From Hyphomicrobiales bacterium (GTDB lineage Bacteria; Pseudomonadota; Alphaproteobacteria; Rhizobiales; Beijerinckiaceae): DNA of 64,000 bases. The notes under the pieces were generated by a model. The model ran no database searches. It saw nothing but the letters and a program-made list of their open reading frames with translations, and was not told the origin of the DNA. Positions 61,277 to 64,000 of the stretch are shown here, one piece after another. The stretch's first letter is position 1. Each line of letters begins with the position of its first letter. Where the stretch lies: contig UBZM01000017.1 in assembly GCA_900470095.1 (NCBI GenBank), positions 56,110 through 120,109 of the forward strand. Reading direction: 5' to 3'. Both the position numbers and the translations under genes were made by a program.

Positions 61277-61617
61277 GAACTGGCCGAGGGGCGGAGGCAC
61301 ACCGCCCGCCGACCTGCGCTGACCAGCCTGCCTCGTCGACTGGTGCCCGCCATGTCTGGTGGTGTCCCTCAGCCCTGACCCCGCACATTGCTGCCACCGG
61401 CATGTTCGCCTTCTAAGAGACTTGCGTCAGCGCGAGGATGGCGCGGCCGCGGCGTTTCGGCTCCTGCGGGATCTCCATTCGCGTGCAGTGGGTTTGCCTG
61501 CGGCCGGACTTTGCCCTGCACGCCGCTCGCCCCCGACGCGAATTCGGGTGGATGTTCAAGGCTCGCGATCTCGCCTAGTTCTTCTCGGCCCTTCCGCCGC
61601 ACGGACACGCGCGCCGC
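61277..61617. other. 341-base intergenic region, no gene recognised
   Basis: GC-rich and crossed by short frames on both strands, none with protein-like composition or a ribosome site. It must contain the pncB promoter. Confidence 0.45.
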
Positions 61618-62910
61618 ATGACCCTGACCGATATCGCGACGAGAACCTACAACCACGGCTGGCGGCTCGACCCGATCATTCGCAGCCTGCTCGACACGGA
61701 TTTCTACAAGCTGCTGATGCTGCAGATGATCCGGAGCTTTCATCCGGACGTGCAGGTCACCTTTTCCCTGATCAACCGGTCCCGCCATATCCGGCTTGCC
61801 GATCTCGTCGATGAGAACGAGCTCAGGGCGCAGCTCGATCATGCCCGTGGGTTGCGCTTCAGCAAGAAGGAATTGATCTGGCTCGCGGGCAACAGCTTCT
61901 ACGGCAGGACGCAGATGTTCTCGCCGGATTTCCTGGCCTGGCTCGCCGAATTCCAGTTGCCCGAATACGAGCTCAGGCGGGTGGACGGCCAGTATGAGCT
62001 GCATTTCAGCGGTCCCTGGACCCACAGCACGATGTGGGAGGTGCCGGCGCTGGCGATCATCAATGAGTTGCGTGCGCGTCGGGTGATGGTCGGCCAGAAG
62101 CGCTTCTCGCTGGACGTGCTCTATGCCCGCGCCAAGGCCAAGATGTGGGCGAAGGTCGAGCGCCTGCAGCAATTGCCGGAGCTGCGTCTCTCGGATTTCG
62201 GAACGCGACGCCGGCACGGGCATCTCTGGCAGCGCTGGTGCGTCGAGGCGCTGAAGGAGGGGCTCGGGCCGCGCTTCACCGGCACGTCGAACGTGCTGCT
62301 CGCCATGGACAATGATTTGGAGGCCATCGGCACCAACGCGCATGAGCTGCCGATGGTGCTCGCTGCGCTGGCCGATAGCGACGAGGCGATGCTGGCTGCG
62401 CCCTACCGCGTGCTCGGGGAGTGGAGCAAGGTCTATGGCGGCAATCTTCTGATCGCATTGCCTGATGCCTTCGGAACCACCGATTTCCTACGGCGTGCAC
62501 CCGATTGGGTTGCGGACTGGACTGGGTTCCGTCCCGACAGTGCCCCGCCAATCGCAGCCGGCGAGCAGATCATCGCCTGGTGGCGCGAGAAGGGGCGCGA
62601 TCCGCGCGAAAAGCTGCTGGTGTTCTCGGACGGGCTGGACGTCGCCGCGATCGAACGAGTCTACCAGCACTTCGATGGAAAGGTGCGCATGGCTTTCGGC
62701 TGGGGCACCGATCTCACCAACGACCTCGTCGGCTGCTCGCCGGACGGCTCGCGCGCGCTCGATCCGATGTCGCTGGTCTGCAAGGTGACGCGGGTCAATG
62801 GCCGGCCGGCAGTGAAGCTCTCCGACAATCCTGAGAAGGCGTCGGGCGAGTCAGGGGAGGTTGCGCGCTATCGGCGGGTGTTCGGGGGGCACGCAGCCGT
62901 TTCGTCATGA
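61618..62910 (+). CDS. pncB: Nicotinate phosphoribosyltransferase
   Basis: 430 residues, usual for the family. It makes nicotinate mononucleotide from nicotinate and PRPP in NAD salvage. Motifs: [16 protein letters not shown] at the N-terminus, [20 protein letters not shown], the regulatory-histidine loop [15 protein letters not shown] (autophosphorylated in PncB) and [12 protein letters not shown] near the C-terminus. It has its own promoter region and is not part of the secretion cassette. Confidence 0.96.
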   Translation: MTLTDIATRTYNHGWRLDPIIRSLLDTDFYKLLMLQMIRSFHPDVQVTFSLINRSRHIRLADLVDENELRAQLDHARGLRFSKKELIWLAGNSFYGRTQMFSPDFLAWLAEFQLPEYELRRVDGQYELHFSGPWTHSTMWEVPALAIINELRARRVMVGQKRFSLDVLYARAKAKMWAKVERLQQLPELRLSDFGTRRRHGHLWQRWCVEALKEGLGPRFTGTSNVLLAMDNDLEAIGTNAHELPMVLAALADSDEAMLAAPYRVLGEWSKVYGGNLLIALPDAFGTTDFLRRAPDWVADWTGFRPDSAPPIAAGEQIIAWWREKGRDPREKLLVFSDGLDVAAIERVYQHFDGKVRMAFGWGTDLTNDLVGCSPDGSRALDPMSLVCKVTRVNGRPAVKLSDNPEKASGESGEVARYRRVFGGHAAVSS

Positions 62911-63033
62911 GGCAAGCGGGCCCGGTCGCAGAGGGGATTTCTCCACATGCGCAATACCTTGGTTTAGCTGGTGCAATGGTTTCATGATCGTTAACGCCTG
63001 AGGTGCATTTCGCGCTGGGGGCATTGCGACATC

Positions 63034-63720
63034 ATGATTCGACTTCTCGTTGTGGCCGTTCTGGGCGCGGCGCTTGCCGGCTGCGTTACGCCGGACCGGG
63101 GACTGACCTTCTCGGAGATCCGCGATCTCAGGATCGTCGACGTTATCGTCGAAACGCCAAAGCCCGTCGACGGCCAGACAGCCATAGTCTGGCCGAAGGC
63201 TGGAATGGCCTATGCCGGTACGCAGATGCCGGCATCGACCCGTCCCGTTTCCCTAGGGCGTGATCCTGCCGGAGCGGGCAATGGGCCGACGCCGGAGGAG
63301 GCTGCGTGGGATGAGAAATTTATGGCTCTCAGCCGGAGCGCGGCTGCTCGGACGCAGATGTACAGCACGCTGGCGCAGATCACTCGCGACAGCTTCCGCA
63401 AGCGCTTTACGGAGCAGCCCTCGGGCAAGCACCCGGCCAAGCTGAAAGTCGTGGTCAAGTCGCTGGTCGCCCCGGGTGGGCAGGCGAGTTTCAGCGCCGA
63501 CGTGATTGTGCTCGACGGGGTGAACGGGCGGCCGCTGACGCAATACCCGAACCTCGTCGGGGTCCGCGCTGCATCGACAGCGATGGTGCCGGCTACGCCC
63601 GTGGGAATCCTCATCGGAATTGCTGCGATCGCCATTGCCGACCAGATTCGTGGTGATCCGGCGTATGAGGCCATCGACAGTGCCTCTGCGTCGTTTTCCG
63701 GTTGGCTCCTGCGCGAGTAG
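63034..63720 (+). CDS. Lipoprotein, function unknown
   Basis: 228 residues. The signal ends in the lipobox LAGC (VVAVLGAALAGCVTPDRG), so it should be anchored in a membrane. The mature part contains LTFSEIRDLRIVDVIVETPK, a central KLKVVVKSLVAPGG and a hydrophobic glycine-zipper-like segment (PVGILIGIAAIAIADQI) near the end. It resembles alphaproteobacterial DUF6778-type lipoproteins only loosely. It lies between pncB and tuf; GTTAAC occurs upstream but not a full CtrA box. Confidence 0.7.
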   Translation: MIRLLVVAVLGAALAGCVTPDRGLTFSEIRDLRIVDVIVETPKPVDGQTAIVWPKAGMAYAGTQMPASTRPVSLGRDPAGAGNGPTPEEAAWDEKFMALSRSAAARTQMYSTLAQITRDSFRKRFTEQPSGKHPAKLKVVVKSLVAPGGQASFSADVIVLDGVNGRPLTQYPNLVGVRAASTAMVPATPVGILIGIAAIAIADQIRGDPAYEAIDSASASFSGWLLRE

Positions 63721-63980
63721 CCTCGGCCGGGTTGTGGCGCTTTGGGAGCATTGAGGGGCTCGGCCGTGGCCGGGAGGCTTCCTGGCGAACAGATTCCGGT
63801 GCTGGCCGACTGAGGGCGGCGGTCTCGTGACCATGCCCTGAGCGCAGGACGCATGCGGTTGGGGCGGCGCGAAGCGTGGCGGGTGTCATCTCGCCCGCCA
63901 CAGCTTGCATCGACGCGCAAAACCCCCTAATGCGACCCCGTTTTCCGGCCGGGGATGGCCGTCGTCGAGGAAAAGGTGTC

Positions 63981-64000
63981 ATGGCCAAAGAGAAGTTTGC
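63981..64000 (+). CDS. tuf: Elongation factor Tu (first codons only)
   Basis: The window ends after ATGGCCAAAGAGAAGTTTGC, coding MAKEKF, the usual start of alphaproteobacterial EF-Tu. GAGGAAAAGGTGTC upstream is a strong ribosome site. The call rests on six residues plus its position after rlmB, tRNA-Tyr and tRNA-Gly, where tuf is expected. Confidence 0.75.

Noticed and set aside
1..64000. CRISPR array, rRNA operon or prophage
   Set aside because: No regularly spaced repeats, no rRNA sequence and no cluster of phage structural genes were seen; the single phage-type gene at 49967 is isolated.

Overview
The window is a high-GC, gene-dense chromosomal segment. Many genes start with GTG or TTG and there are many 4-bp stop/start overlaps. 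Gene content points to an alphaproteobacterium of the order Hyphomicrobiales (Rhizobiales): DUF3126, DUF2336, an OpgC-type acyltransferase, BTLCP/DUF920, tandem PilZ, a rlmB / tRNA-Tyr / tRNA-Gly / tuf neighbourhood, CtrA-like TTAA-N7-TTAG boxes and a RIME-like intergenic mosaic repeat. Bosea or a close relative fits best, but that is an inference from gene style, not from a database match.

Layout. 0-10.6 kb: tail of a probable methyltransferase, a CinA-type protein, an AT-rich island, a soluble double-PAS chemoreceptor, gpt, an EamA transporter, a PIG-L deacetylase, a membrane protein with nine decapeptide repeats, a hairpin-rich intergenic region, an acyl-CoA/ACP synthetase and a DUF1190 protein. 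10.6-27 kb: tRNA-Leu, a DUF938 methyltransferase, a CNNM/CorC transporter, a chromate operon (rhodanese-ChrB fusion plus ChrA), a flavin monooxygenase with a small zinc-finger protein, a DUF1624 membrane protein, cysE, a LysR regulator divergent from an atypical SHMT-like enzyme, a serine hydrolase, a gamma carbonic anhydrase and a BTLCP protease. 27-32 kb: tandem-PilZ and PAS proteins behind CtrA-like boxes, an orphan terminator (possible sRNA), a rhomboid protease, a CBS protein and a patatin. 32-39 kb is housekeeping: hisI, folE, a NifU-like scaffold, yidD, thrS and a DUF2157/GDYXXLXY pair. 39-50.5 kb: an OpgC plus SGNH pair, a secreted beta-repeat protein, nitroreductase and flavin reductase, a citE-like lyase with MaoC, an SLT/DUF2336 operon, nadK and an MBL-fold hydrolase. 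50.5-55.1 kb: tRNA-Thr, an MHS-family transporter, rlmB, an AAA ATPase, tRNA-Tyr and tRNA-Gly.

55.1-63.98 kb separates tRNA-Gly from tuf (the EF-Tu start is the last 20 bases). It holds a type I secretion operon (PrtD-like ABC exporter and HlyD adaptor) and, upstream, a cysteine-free, repeat-containing putative substrate with histidine-rich ends. That gene is bracketed by two IS3-family transposase remnants in opposite orientation. After it come a small lipoprotein, pncB and a second lipoprotein.

Most promising for new biology: the T1SS/His-rich protein cassette; the orphan terminator near 29.15 kb with CtrA-like boxes around the PilZ/PAS genes; the SHMT-like enzyme with its LysR partner; and the 30-bp coding minisatellite. 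No CRISPR array, prophage, integrase, intact IS or rRNA operon was seen.
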